From the NCBI GenBank assembly GCA_007120675.1, contig SKNE01000056.1:1-8053 (forward strand): a DNA stretch of 8,053 nt. Direction: 5' to 3'. This DNA comes from Bacteroidales bacterium. Lineage in GTDB: Bacteria > Bacteroidota > Bacteroidia > Bacteroidales > UBA7960. The notes below the pieces were generated by a model. That model had not been told where the DNA came from. It saw only the letters and a list, made by a program, of their open reading frames with translations, and ran no database searches. Of the stretch, positions 1 to 6,344 are shown piece by piece; position 1 is the stretch's first letter, and every line of letters begins with the position of its first letter. The translations under genes and the position numbers were made by a program.

Positions 1-389
1 AAGACTGGCTGGCATACCGCTACCTGGTCAGCGCCATCCTACCGGGCCTGATCAGCAAGGCAGGCAATGCACGGCTTTTCGCCTCCAGCAAAACCCTCAT
101 CAGGCAATACATCACCGCCCTGAAAGAGGGGCACAAACTGTGCCGCAAAAGGGGCTTTGCCAAACCATCCCTTTTCCCCTTCAAGTATTTCTTCCTGCCC
201 GACTTTATGCTGGTCCGGATGATAAAAAATGAGCTGAAGGAAGAGGTCCTGGCATCCATGGACGCTCACATGAAGCATGGGGCAGAAGAAAAGAAAAATC
301 AATATTTCAACGTGCTGAACACGGCCAAGCGGCTAAAGGTCCCCGTGCCCTATTGGGCGTCTTTTGAAAAGTACATGGATTTTTCATAA
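1..389 (+). CDS. Ketopantoate reductase-like oxidoreductase (ApbA/PanE family), C-terminal fragment
   Basis: The frame is open from the left edge (first full codon at position 3, reading DWLAYRYLV) to a TAA at 387-389, so about 128 C-terminal residues are visible and the start lies outside the window. The stretch is mostly helical. It contains an ITALKEGHKLCRKRG segment, a KPSLFPFKYFFLP segment, a HMKHGAEEKKNQYFNVL segment and an end of the form VPYWASFEKYM. From memory this pattern matches the all-helical C-terminal domain of ApbA/PanE-type reductases, which in this family helps bind the ketoacid substrate and form the dimer. The NADP-binding Rossmann half would lie upstream and cannot be checked. 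Many family members are not true pantothenate-pathway enzymes, so the substrate is left open. The next gene starts 17 bases after the stop on the same strand, so the two may be co-transcribed. An unrelated helical protein is possible. Confidence 0.55.
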   Translation, partial: DWLAYRYLVSAILPGLISKAGNARLFASSKTLIRQYITALKEGHKLCRKRGFAKPSLFPFKYFFLPDFMLVRMIKNELKEEVLASMDAHMKHGAEEKKNQYFNVLNTAKRLKVPVPYWASFEKYMDFS

Positions 390-406
390 ACTTAACCCCA
401 CATGGC

Positions 407-1096
407 ATGAACAAGCAATGGTTGATCACCTGTCTTTGCCTTCTGCTGCTGAGCAGCAAAGGCCTGGCCTTTGAGCCACCGCGCATGCACCCCACCGACC
501 GGTTTATGCTGGTGCTATTCACCGACATCTGGCAGGACGAACCCGGTGAGATGGACCTGAGGAGCCTGCAGCGGGGCGTCAGCATCAAGGCCATGCAGGA
601 CATGCCCCTGGGCCGGACCAACTTCAGTGTGGCAGCCGGACTCGGCTTCACCAGCCACAACCTGTACAGCGACCATCGCTACCTGTATAATCCGGCCTGG
701 GACCATTTTGATTTCTACCCCATCACGACAGACTACGACAAAAACAAGCTGAGCCTGAACTACCTGGAAGTGCCCGTTGAGTTCCGGTTCAGGACACGCG
801 ACATCAACAGGCGTTTCAGGCTGTACACCGGACTCAAGGCCGGTTACCTGGTGAATGCCCACACCAAGTACGAAGGAAAGTCTGATCACGACCAGGATCA
901 TGCCGGCGGCCGCAGGGTGAAGCTGAAGGAGCACAGGCTCGACAACATTGCCAGCTACCGCATAGGGCTTACGGCCATGCTCGGCTACAGAAGCGTCAAC
1001 ATCCACCTCTATTACCCCCTGACGAACGTCTTTGAAGACAACAGCGCCGAAGAGATGAACGCCATCTCCCTGGGGGTCACCCTGATCCTGTTCTGA
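407..1096 (+). CDS. Small outer-membrane beta-barrel protein (PorT/OMP_b-brl-like)
   Basis: A 229-residue protein with an N-terminal signal peptide: MNKQW, a hydrophobic stretch at about residues 6-16, then SSKGLA with likely cleavage after Ala21. The mature part has alternating hydrophobic and aromatic strands separated by polar loops, for example FSVAAGLGF (73-81), LNYLEVPVEFRFR (117-129), FRLYTGLKAGYLV (137-149), YRIGLTAMLGYR (184-195) and a last strand ISLGVTLILF ending in Phe. A C-terminal aromatic residue is the classic outer-membrane insertion signal recognised by the BamA machinery. The length and the EVPVEFRF-type strand fit the small 8-stranded barrels common in Bacteroidota. The cysteines at 10 and 12 lie inside the hydrophobic core and do not form a lipobox. 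A His/Asp-rich loop lies at 159-166. There is no Shine-Dalgarno sequence. An ATG five bases upstream (402) hits a stop after two codons. The specific role is unknown. Confidence 0.8.
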   Translation: MNKQWLITCLCLLLLSSKGLAFEPPRMHPTDRFMLVLFTDIWQDEPGEMDLRSLQRGVSIKAMQDMPLGRTNFSVAAGLGFTSHNLYSDHRYLYNPAWDHFDFYPITTDYDKNKLSLNYLEVPVEFRFRTRDINRRFRLYTGLKAGYLVNAHTKYEGKSDHDQDHAGGRRVKLKEHRLDNIASYRIGLTAMLGYRSVNIHLYYPLTNVFEDNSAEEMNAISLGVTLILF

Positions 1097-1128
1097 TTTT
1101 TTTTGATGTACCCCCTTACCCGGGTGCG

Positions 1129-1752
1129 TCAGCCCCTAAGGTAGGAAAATAGCAGGAGCATGCCAGCCAGGCCCAGCAGGAACCCGGCGTACACCTGGGC
1201 CGGACTGTGCGCCTTCAAATGGATACGGGATGCTCCCGTGCATCCCGACACCATGAATGCGCCGGCGATGAGCAGCGACAGGTCATGCTGCAGCAAGAGG
1301 GAAGCGCTGATGAAAAAACCGGTGAACCCTCCCAGTGAGACCATGTGGATGCTGATCTTCCAGAGAAAGGAGATGAGCAGGGTGATGATGACCAGGAGGG
1401 TCGACCCGATGATAAAAAAATAGATGATGCCCGGCAGTGACAGCTGCCTGAGAAAGAAATAGGCAAGGAAGAACATTACCGAGGCCAGCAGCAGCGGGAA
1501 TATCCGTTCCCCCTTCTCGTCCAGCAGGTAGCTGCTGATGTAGCCAAAGCGCTTCAGTATTAACACAGACAGCACGGGGGCCAGGGCGGTATGGACAAAG
1601 ATGAGCAGGATAATGAAGCGCCGGGCCTCACCGGTCAGGCTGAACTGGATGTAGGTGTTGAGCTGAAAGAGGATCCAAATGGCCAGGCTGGGAATCAGCA
1701 GGGGATGAAAGAGGGTGGAAAAGACCCGTGCCAGGGCATCAGTAACGCGCAT
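1129..1752 (-). CDS. PAP2-like integral membrane protein with degenerate phosphatase motifs
   Basis: A 207-residue, very hydrophobic protein with about six membrane segments (roughly 18-32, 46-66, 85-101, 108-129, 137-168, 185-204). Three elements line up with the PAP2 (type 2 phosphatidic acid phosphatase) signature. These are a basic segment DEKGERIFP (78-86) in place of KxxxxxxRP, KISIH (132-136) in place of PSGH, and SRIHLKAH (175-182) followed by SPAQ, which fits SR-x5-H-x3 but has Gln186 where the catalytic Asp is expected. PAP2 enzymes normally remove phosphate from lipid phosphates or undecaprenyl pyrophosphate at the membrane. With the motifs altered, catalysis is uncertain. The ATG lies one base after the rpoN TGA (TGATATG on the minus strand), so translation is probably coupled to rpoN. 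Some databases may list this type only as a hypothetical membrane protein. Confidence 0.7.
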   Translation of the reverse strand: MRVTDALARVFSTLFHPLLIPSLAIWILFQLNTYIQFSLTGEARRFIILLIFVHTALAPVLSVLILKRFGYISSYLLDEKGERIFPLLLASVMFFLAYFFLRQLSLPGIIYFFIIGSTLLVIITLLISFLWKISIHMVSLGGFTGFFISASLLLQHDLSLLIAGAFMVSGCTGASRIHLKAHSPAQVYAGFLLGLAGMLLLFSYLRG

Positions 1753-1753
1753 A

Positions 1754-3247
1754 TCACTTCAGTTCTTTTCTGAGCCTGGCAACAGGGATGTCAAGCTGTT
1801 CGCGGTACTTGGCCACCGTCCTCCGGGCGATATTATACCCTTTTTCTTTCAGTATGCCTGCCAGCACATCGTCCGTGAGGGGCTTCTTCTTGTCTTCGGC
1901 ATCGATGCAGTCCTGGAGGATCTTTTTTACCTCCCGTGTCGACACCTCTTCGCCACTGTCGGTCTGCAGTGACTCCGAGAAGAACTCCTTCAGCAGGAAG
2001 GTGCCGAAGGGGGTCTGCACATACTTGCTGTTGGCCACCCGCGAGATGGTAGAGATGTCCAGCTGCACCATATCGGCAATGTCCTTCAGGATCATGGGCC
2101 GCAGCTTGGTTTCATCCCCGCTGATGAAATACTCGCGCTGAAACTCAAGGATGGCCTGCATGGTCACCATCAGGGTGTTTTGGCGCTGCTTGATGGCGTC
2201 AATGAACCACCTGGCGCTGTCAAGCTTTTGCTTGACAAAGCTAAGGGCCTCTTTCTGACGCTTATCCACCTTTCCCTTCGACTCTGCCATGGCCCGGAAC
2301 ATCTCCGAGTAGGTGCGATTGATCCGCAAATCGGGCGCATTGTGTGCATTTAACTGCAACTCCAGCTCCCCGTCGTTATGGGTCAGGATGAAGTCGGGCA
2401 CCACATACTGAGCCCCCTTGCCGGCCTCCTGCAAAGAGTTCCCCGGTTTCGGATTGAGCTTGAGGATCTCATCGATGGCTTCTTTCAGCTCCCCTTCCGA
2501 GAGATGGTGCTTCTTGCTGATCTTGTCGTAATGCTTGCGGGTGAAGTCGTTGAAATTCTTTTCCAGGATGATGCTGGCATGCCCGATCGCCCTGGTCTTC
2601 GGCTCTTTGCGCCTGATCTGCAGCAGCAGGCACTCCTGCAGGTCCCTGGCACCTATCCCCGGCGGGTCGAACTCCTGTATGAGGCGCAACAGATCCAGCA
2701 CCTCTGCGAAATGGGTTTTGATGTTCTGGTTGAAAGCCATGTCGTCGATGAGCGAGTGGATGTCGCGCTGCAAATAGCCCGACTCATCGATGTTGCCAAT
2801 GATATGGGAGGCGATCAGGTACTCCCGCTCATCCAGCGTACGCAGTCCAAGCTGTGCCATCAGGGCATCCTGGGGACTGGATCCGGCCACGTAGGGAACC
2901 TCCCTGACCTCATCGTCAGACGAGGTGTTATTGGCATTCAGGCGGTAATCGGGAATCTCATCGTCATCGATGTAATCATCCAGGTCAAACTCGTCGTCAG
3001 GACTATGCTCCTCCGCATGTTCATCCTCGCCGGTCTCCATGGCGCTGTCGTAATCGTCGCTGTTGTTGTCCTGCATCTCCGCTTCCTCGTACAGGTCCTC
3101 CCCCTCTTCCAGGGCGGGATTCTCCTCTATCTCCTGTTTGATCCGTTGATCCAGAAGCAAAGCGGGCACCTGCAACAGCTTCATCAGCTGAATCTGCTGC
3201 GGAGACAACTTTTGCATCAACTTTTGTTGCAGCCTCTGTTTGAGCAT
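1754..3247 (-). CDS. rpoN: RNA polymerase sigma-54 factor
   Basis: A complete 497-residue sigma-54, which directs core RNA polymerase to -24/-12 promoters and needs an AAA+ activator to open them. Region I (about 1-50) is the Gln/Leu-rich activator-interaction segment, with LSPQQIQLMKLLQ and IEENPALEE. Region II (about 48-120) is strongly acidic, with long Asp/Glu runs (for example DDEFDLDDYIDDDE at 84-97). The core-binding region contains FDPPGIGARDLQECLL (193-208). The DNA-binding part holds the helix-turn-helix signature IADMVQLDISTISRVANSKY (390-409) followed by TPFG...FF, and the RpoN box ARRTVAKYRE is perfect at 474-483. The ATG directly precedes region I; no Shine-Dalgarno sequence is visible and the leader is A/T-rich. 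It lies 108 bases downstream of asnS and overlaps no gene. I found no enhancer-binding protein gene and no convincing -24/-12 promoter in the window, so its targets are elsewhere. Confidence 0.97.
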   Translation of the reverse strand: MLKQRLQQKLMQKLSPQQIQLMKLLQVPALLLDQRIKQEIEENPALEEGEDLYEEAEMQDNNSDDYDSAMETGEDEHAEEHSPDDEFDLDDYIDDDEIPDYRLNANNTSSDDEVREVPYVAGSSPQDALMAQLGLRTLDEREYLIASHIIGNIDESGYLQRDIHSLIDDMAFNQNIKTHFAEVLDLLRLIQEFDPPGIGARDLQECLLLQIRRKEPKTRAIGHASIILEKNFNDFTRKHYDKISKKHHLSEGELKEAIDEILKLNPKPGNSLQEAGKGAQYVVPDFILTHNDGELELQLNAHNAPDLRINRTYSEMFRAMAESKGKVDKRQKEALSFVKQKLDSARWFIDAIKQRQNTLMVTMQAILEFQREYFISGDETKLRPMILKDIADMVQLDISTISRVANSKYVQTPFGTFLLKEFFSESLQTDSGEEVSTREVKKILQDCIDAEDKKKPLTDDVLAGILKEKGYNIARRTVAKYREQLDIPVARLRKELK

Positions 3248-3318
3248 CGCTTTGAAAGTTTAAACGTCGAACTTCCCGCAAGGCATTGAACCGCCCGGGA
3301 TCAAGCCAGGGTCCTATT

Positions 3319-3326
3319 CAAAGATA
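3319..3326 (-). promoter_or_regulatory. Candidate -7 promoter element for rpoN
   Basis: On the minus strand this reads TATCTTTG, an exact match to the Bacteroidota -7 consensus TAnnTTTG. It lies in the asnS-rpoN gap, about 70 bases before the rpoN ATG. No TTTG is seen at the usual -33 distance (about 3346-3349), so the promoter is only half supported. It sits inside a 5-bp inverted repeat (CCTAT / ATAGG, 3313-3328). Read-through from asnS could also supply rpoN transcripts. Confidence 0.4.
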
Positions 3327-3355
3327 GGAAAAAAACCGTCATGGATTGCACTACC

Positions 3356-4765
3356 CTAAAACTCTGCATTCTGGGGGGCACGTGGAAACGGGATCACGTC
3401 ACGGATATTGCCCATGCCGGTCACAAAGAGCATCAGCCGTTCAAATCCCAGGCCAAAACCACTGTGCGGCGCCGTGCCAAACTTCCGTGTTTCCAAATAC
3501 CACCAGACATCCTCCTCCGGTATGCCCATTTCACGAATGCGCGACTGCAGCCGCTCATAATCCTCCTCACGCTGCGACCCGCCAATGATCTCCCCTATGC
3601 CCGGAAAGAGCACATCCATGGCCCGGACAGTCCGCCCGTCATCATTCATCTTCATGTAAAAAGCCTTGATCCCTTTGGGATAATCGGTCAGGATCACGGG
3701 CTTGCCAAAAGATTGTTCAACCAGGTAGCGCTCATGCTCTGACTGAAGGTCCATGCCCCACTCCACGGGAAACTCAAAGGACTGACCTGACTGGATCAGG
3801 ATATCCACGGCCCTGGTATAGGTCAGGCGGACAAATTCATTGTCCAGCACCATGCGCAAACGCTCCATCAGCTCATTGTCGTACATCTTTTGCAGGAACG
3901 CCAGGTCATCTTCGCAGTGTTCCACGATATATGCCACCAGGTGTTTCAGGAAGGCCTCAGCCAGGTCCATGTTGTCATGGATGTCGTAAAAGGCCATCTC
4001 TGGCTCTATCATCCAGAATTCAGAGAGGTGCCTGGATGTGTTGGAGTTCTCCGCCCTGAAGGTGGGGCCAAAGGTGTATATGTTCGACAGGGCAAGGGCT
4101 CCCAGCTCACCTTCCAGCTGGCCAGAAACGGTCAGGTTGGTTTCCTTGCCAAAGAAATCCTTGCTGAAGTCAATCTCCCCCTTCTCTGTCAGTGGCGGTT
4201 TTTTCAAATCCAGGGTGGTGACACGAAACATCGCCCCTGCCCCTTCAGCATCAGAGCCGGTGATGATGGGTGTGTGCAGGTAATAAAAGCCATGGTCGTT
4301 AAAAAACTGGTGGATGGCAAATGACAGCGCATGGCGTATCCTGAAGATGGCGCCAAAGGTGTTGGTGCGGGGCCTGAGGTGGGCGATCTCACGCAGGAAT
4401 TCCAGGCTGTGCCCTTTCTTTTGCAACGGATAGGTCAGGGGGTCTGCCGTACCGTACACCTTGATGGCCTCCGCCTGGATCTCCACCGCCTGTCCCTTCC
4501 CTTGCGACTCCACCAGCTTACCGTTCACCGAAATACAGGCACCCGTGGTGACTTTGCGCAACAGCTCATCATCCTGAAAAGCCTGCACATCCACCACCAC
4601 CTGGATATTATGGATGATGGAGCCGTCGTTCAGGGCGATGAAAGCCACTTTCTTGTTACCCCGCCGGGTTCGCACCCAGCCTTTTACGTTGACCATGCCG
4701 CCGATCAGGTGTGTACTGTCATTCTTCAGCAGGTCATAAACCCTGTGTCTTTTCAGCTGATCCAT
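3356..4765 (-). CDS. asnS: Asparagine--tRNA ligase
   Basis: A complete 469-residue class IIb aminoacyl-tRNA synthetase that charges tRNA-Asn with asparagine using ATP in the cytoplasm. The N-terminal OB-fold anticodon-binding domain (about 20-108) includes VKGWVRTRRGNKKVAFIALND. The catalytic domain follows, with TPIITGSDAEGAGAMF (165-180) and the DFFGKETNLTVSGQLEGE segment (203-220). Motif 2 is TFRAENSNTSRHLSEFWMIE (235-254). Then come GIGEIIGGSQRE (389-400) and motif 3 GFGLGFERL (436-444), and the protein ends in the familiar DVIPFPRAPQNAEF. Length and sequence closely match the E. coli type (466 residues in my recollection). The SGQLEGE and AENSNT residues favour AsnRS over the related AspRS. 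The ATG has a good AGGA five bases upstream. rpoN follows on the same strand. Confidence 0.98.
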   Translation of the reverse strand: MDQLKRHRVYDLLKNDSTHLIGGMVNVKGWVRTRRGNKKVAFIALNDGSIIHNIQVVVDVQAFQDDELLRKVTTGACISVNGKLVESQGKGQAVEIQAEAIKVYGTADPLTYPLQKKGHSLEFLREIAHLRPRTNTFGAIFRIRHALSFAIHQFFNDHGFYYLHTPIITGSDAEGAGAMFRVTTLDLKKPPLTEKGEIDFSKDFFGKETNLTVSGQLEGELGALALSNIYTFGPTFRAENSNTSRHLSEFWMIEPEMAFYDIHDNMDLAEAFLKHLVAYIVEHCEDDLAFLQKMYDNELMERLRMVLDNEFVRLTYTRAVDILIQSGQSFEFPVEWGMDLQSEHERYLVEQSFGKPVILTDYPKGIKAFYMKMNDDGRTVRAMDVLFPGIGEIIGGSQREEDYERLQSRIREMGIPEEDVWWYLETRKFGTAPHSGFGLGFERLMLFVTGMGNIRDVIPFPRAPQNAEF

Positions 4766-4770
4766 GTCGA

Positions 4771-4774
4771 TCCT
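4771..4774 (-). promoter_or_regulatory. Shine-Dalgarno-like site of asnS
   Basis: The minus strand reads AGGA five bases before the asnS ATG, preceded by a purine-rich leader (AAAAAGAAAAAAACAGGA). It supports the chosen start. It is notable because the other starts in the window lack a clear Shine-Dalgarno sequence, as is usual in Bacteroidota. Confidence 0.45.
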
Positions 4775-4824
4775 GTTTTTTTCTTTTTATGAGTTGCCGG
4801 CTTGCCAGAACATTCATGCGGCTG

Positions 4825-4832
4825 CAAAAATA
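4825..4832 (-). promoter_or_regulatory. Candidate -7 promoter element for asnS
   Basis: The minus strand reads TATTTTTG, which fits the Bacteroidota -7 consensus TAnnTTTG. It lies 60 bases before the asnS ATG, in the 153-base gap after the glycosyltransferase gene. The surrounding sequence is AT-rich compared with the GC-rich genes. No TTTG is visible 19-21 bases further upstream, so only the -7 half is supported. Confidence 0.45.
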
Positions 4833-4881
4833 CAAGCAAATTTTCACAATCCGTCCCTGGCCGGCCGGCTTTTGTCTGCCA

Positions 4882-4924
4882 CTGTGAATGCCTGACCCAT
4901 TGCAGGGGGACTGTCCCCTCACAG
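4882..4924 (-). other. Nested inverted repeats at the glycosyltransferase stop codon
   Basis: Outer arms CTGTGA (4882-4887) and TCACAG (4919-4924) enclose an inner hairpin with arms GGGGA (4906-4910) and TCCCC (4914-4918) and a 3-base loop. The outer right arm includes the TGA stop of the glycosyltransferase. The transcript could fold here and end or be stabilised, but no U-run follows on the minus strand, so it is not a standard intrinsic terminator. The rest of the gap holds the asnS promoter candidate and leader. Confidence 0.3.
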
Positions 4925-6043
4925 GCACCTTGTCATGCTAGCCCACAGCGAGGCGGCCGTCTTATCCCACGAGAAGCGCTCACGTTGCACCCTGCCCTTC
5001 TCCACGAGCGCTGTCCTGAGCTGCTCATCGCGGGCCATGCGGGTCATGGCGTCCGCTATCTGTGCCACCGAGCCGGGGTCAATGAGCAAGGCTGCATCGC
5101 CGGCCACCTCCGGCATGCTGGTGGTATCTGACACGATGGCGGGCACATCGCATTGCATGGCTTCTATGATGGGGATGCCAAAGCCCTCAAAGTGCGACAC
5201 CAGCAGCAAGGCACGCGCAGAGGCCAGGAGCCTGCGAAGGGTCTCGCCATACTGCCTGCCCAGGAACAGGACCTCATCCCTGTAGCGCATGGACTGAAGC
5301 ACTTTTTCCGGTTCAGCATCGCTAAACATGGGTGCCCCGATGATGACCAGCTTAAAGGCTTGTCCGTGATGATGCCTGAAGCGCTCAAAAGCGCGGAGCA
5401 TCTGGCCGATGTTCTTGCGTTTGTGCAGGGCGCCTATGTATATGAAGTAGGGCGACCCGCCCGTGAACTCATCCCTTGTGGCCTGCTGCAGGTCTTCTCC
5501 AATGGGTGAAAACAGGTCATTCACCCCGTTGTACACCACATCAATTTTTGTCTCCGGGTACCCAAAGCTACGGACAATGTCCCTTTTTGAGTACTCCGAC
5601 ACCGTGGCGATGCGCCGGGCTATTTTGGCATAGGCCGGAAAGAAGCGCCGGTAATAGGCTCGCGTCATCCACGGCAGGAATTCCGGCCGGTGCATGAAGT
5701 TCAAATCGTGAAAGACGGGGAGTTGCGGTCCCTTGAAACGTCCTGACAAAAAGCCGTCAGGGGAAACAAACAGATCCACCCCCAGGCGGTTCAAACGGCG
5801 CGGCACCGCCTGTTCAAAGAACAGATAGTACAGGATGGGGTGGCGTGCGGGTGGAAACAAAACCACCGGCTCCACGTTGGAGGAGAAAACAAATTCTTCG
5901 CTGAATGGCCTGTCAAACAAAAAATAGAAACGGTGCTCCGGGTGCTGATGGACGATACGCCGGAAACTTTCATAGGTAAACCACCCGATCCCCTCCAGTT
6001 TTCCGGGCAGCAACAAGCGGGTATTTACGGCAATTTTCAGCAC
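4919..6043 (-). CDS. GT4-family glycosyltransferase
   Basis: From the GTG at 6041-6043 this is a 374-residue GT-B-fold glycosyltransferase that would move a sugar from an activated donor, probably nucleotide-linked, to an envelope glycan or other acceptor. The N-terminal domain opens with LKIAVNTRLLLPGKLEGIGWFTYE, where a Gly-rich loop near the start is typical of the family. It continues through VFHDLNFMHRPEF (110-122) and the linker ATVSEYSKRDIVRSFG (146-161). The C-terminal donor-binding domain has YIGALHKRKNI (202-212) and the GT4 E-x7-E signature EGFGIPIIE (Glu286, Glu294), then PAIVSDTTSMPEVAGDAALLIDP (301-323). The frame stays open upstream to another GTG at 6097, but the extra residues are Ala/Pro/Arg-rich and not family-like, so the shorter start is preferred. 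Donor and acceptor cannot be read from the sequence. There is no neighbouring polysaccharide locus. Confidence 0.88.
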   Translation of the reverse strand: MLKIAVNTRLLLPGKLEGIGWFTYESFRRIVHQHPEHRFYFLFDRPFSEEFVFSSNVEPVVLFPPARHPILYYLFFEQAVPRRLNRLGVDLFVSPDGFLSGRFKGPQLPVFHDLNFMHRPEFLPWMTRAYYRRFFPAYAKIARRIATVSEYSKRDIVRSFGYPETKIDVVYNGVNDLFSPIGEDLQQATRDEFTGGSPYFIYIGALHKRKNIGQMLRAFERFRHHHGQAFKLVIIGAPMFSDAEPEKVLQSMRYRDEVLFLGRQYGETLRRLLASARALLLVSHFEGFGIPIIEAMQCDVPAIVSDTTSMPEVAGDAALLIDPGSVAQIADAMTRMARDEQLRTALVEKGRVQRERFSWDKTAASLWASMTRCL

Positions 6044-6133
6044 AATGCTTGCTTTTTTTCGGGGGGGCGCGCCGGCAGCCGGTCTTGCTGTTCCCACGGC
6101 GACAGCCGAACAACTCCCCTGTTATAAGAACGG

Positions 6134-6141
6134 CAAAAATA
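6134..6141 (-). promoter_or_regulatory. Candidate -7 promoter element for the glycosyltransferase gene
   Basis: The minus strand reads TATTTTTG, identical to the asnS candidate and matching TAnnTTTG. It lies about 90 bases before the preferred GTG start, and about 37 bases before the upstream GTG at 6097. A -33 TTTG is not evident. Transcription from here would include the C7/A7 homopolymers in the leader. Confidence 0.4.
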
Positions 6142-6271
6142 GGCTTTATTTTCTTACTCTCCCCCCATAAAAACCCTTTCCCATTGTGCTATCATGCAGA
6201 TGCATCCAGGGAGGACAAAGGGGGAGGTGCTGCGCTGTAACCCCTGTCATCTTTTGTGTGTCCCCGTGTGG

Positions 6272-6302
6272 TTTTACACAAAAAAAATAACCTGTATCTT
6301 TG
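6272..6302 (+). promoter_or_regulatory. Candidate promoter of fba
   Basis: TATCTTTG at 6295-6302 matches the Bacteroidota -7 consensus TAnnTTTG exactly. TTTT at 6272-6275, 19 bases upstream, is one base off the -33 TTTG element, with the spacing expected for this promoter class. Transcription would begin near 6308-6310, giving a leader of about 35 bases that is A-rich (TGTAACAAACAAAATAG) and has no Shine-Dalgarno sequence. This makes the in-frame TTG at 6300 an impossible start, because it lies within the promoter. Confidence 0.5.
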
Positions 6303-6344
6303 AAAAGGAATCAGCCTATCTGTAACAAACAAAATAGATGCACT

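Larger units (their letters stand above)
6044..6344. other. Divergent intergenic region between the glycosyltransferase and fba
   Basis: About 300 bases with no convincing gene. On the left it holds a T7 run (6053-6059) and a G7 run (6061-6067) next to the glycosyltransferase start, then the leftward -7 candidate at 6134-6141. In the middle is an imperfect inverted repeat: GACA...GGGG (6214-6224) against CCCCTGTC (6241-6248), with a bulge of two to three bases and a loop of about 17 bases. On the right is the fba promoter candidate and an A-rich leader. No tRNA or known riboswitch pattern was recognised. Confidence 0.6.

Noticed and set aside
402..410. ATG GCA TGA mini-frame before the beta-barrel gene
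   Set aside because: It has only two codons with no initiation signal; likely chance.
1097..1141. Bidirectional terminator between the convergent genes
   Set aside because: There is a T8 run right after the plus-strand stop and weak CCTTA/TAAGG arms with an 18-base loop, but the run precedes the stem, so it is not a standard terminator in either direction.
2378..3289. 303-codon open frame antisense to rpoN
   Set aside because: It lies wholly opposite an unmistakable sigma-54 gene, has low-complexity Leu/Val/Gln composition and no recognisable domain. It is best explained as a shadow of GC-rich coding sequence.
3890..4792. Open frames antisense to asnS
   Set aside because: They mirror the asnS reading frame and show no protein-family features.
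6044..6097. Upstream GTG start of the glycosyltransferase
   Set aside because: The added residues are Ala/Pro/Arg-rich, unlike family N-termini, and come from a homopolymer region; kept only as an alternative.
6300..6344. N-terminal extension of fba from a TTG codon
   Set aside because: The TTG overlaps the -7 promoter element, and the extension would make the protein longer than the 359-residue family norm.
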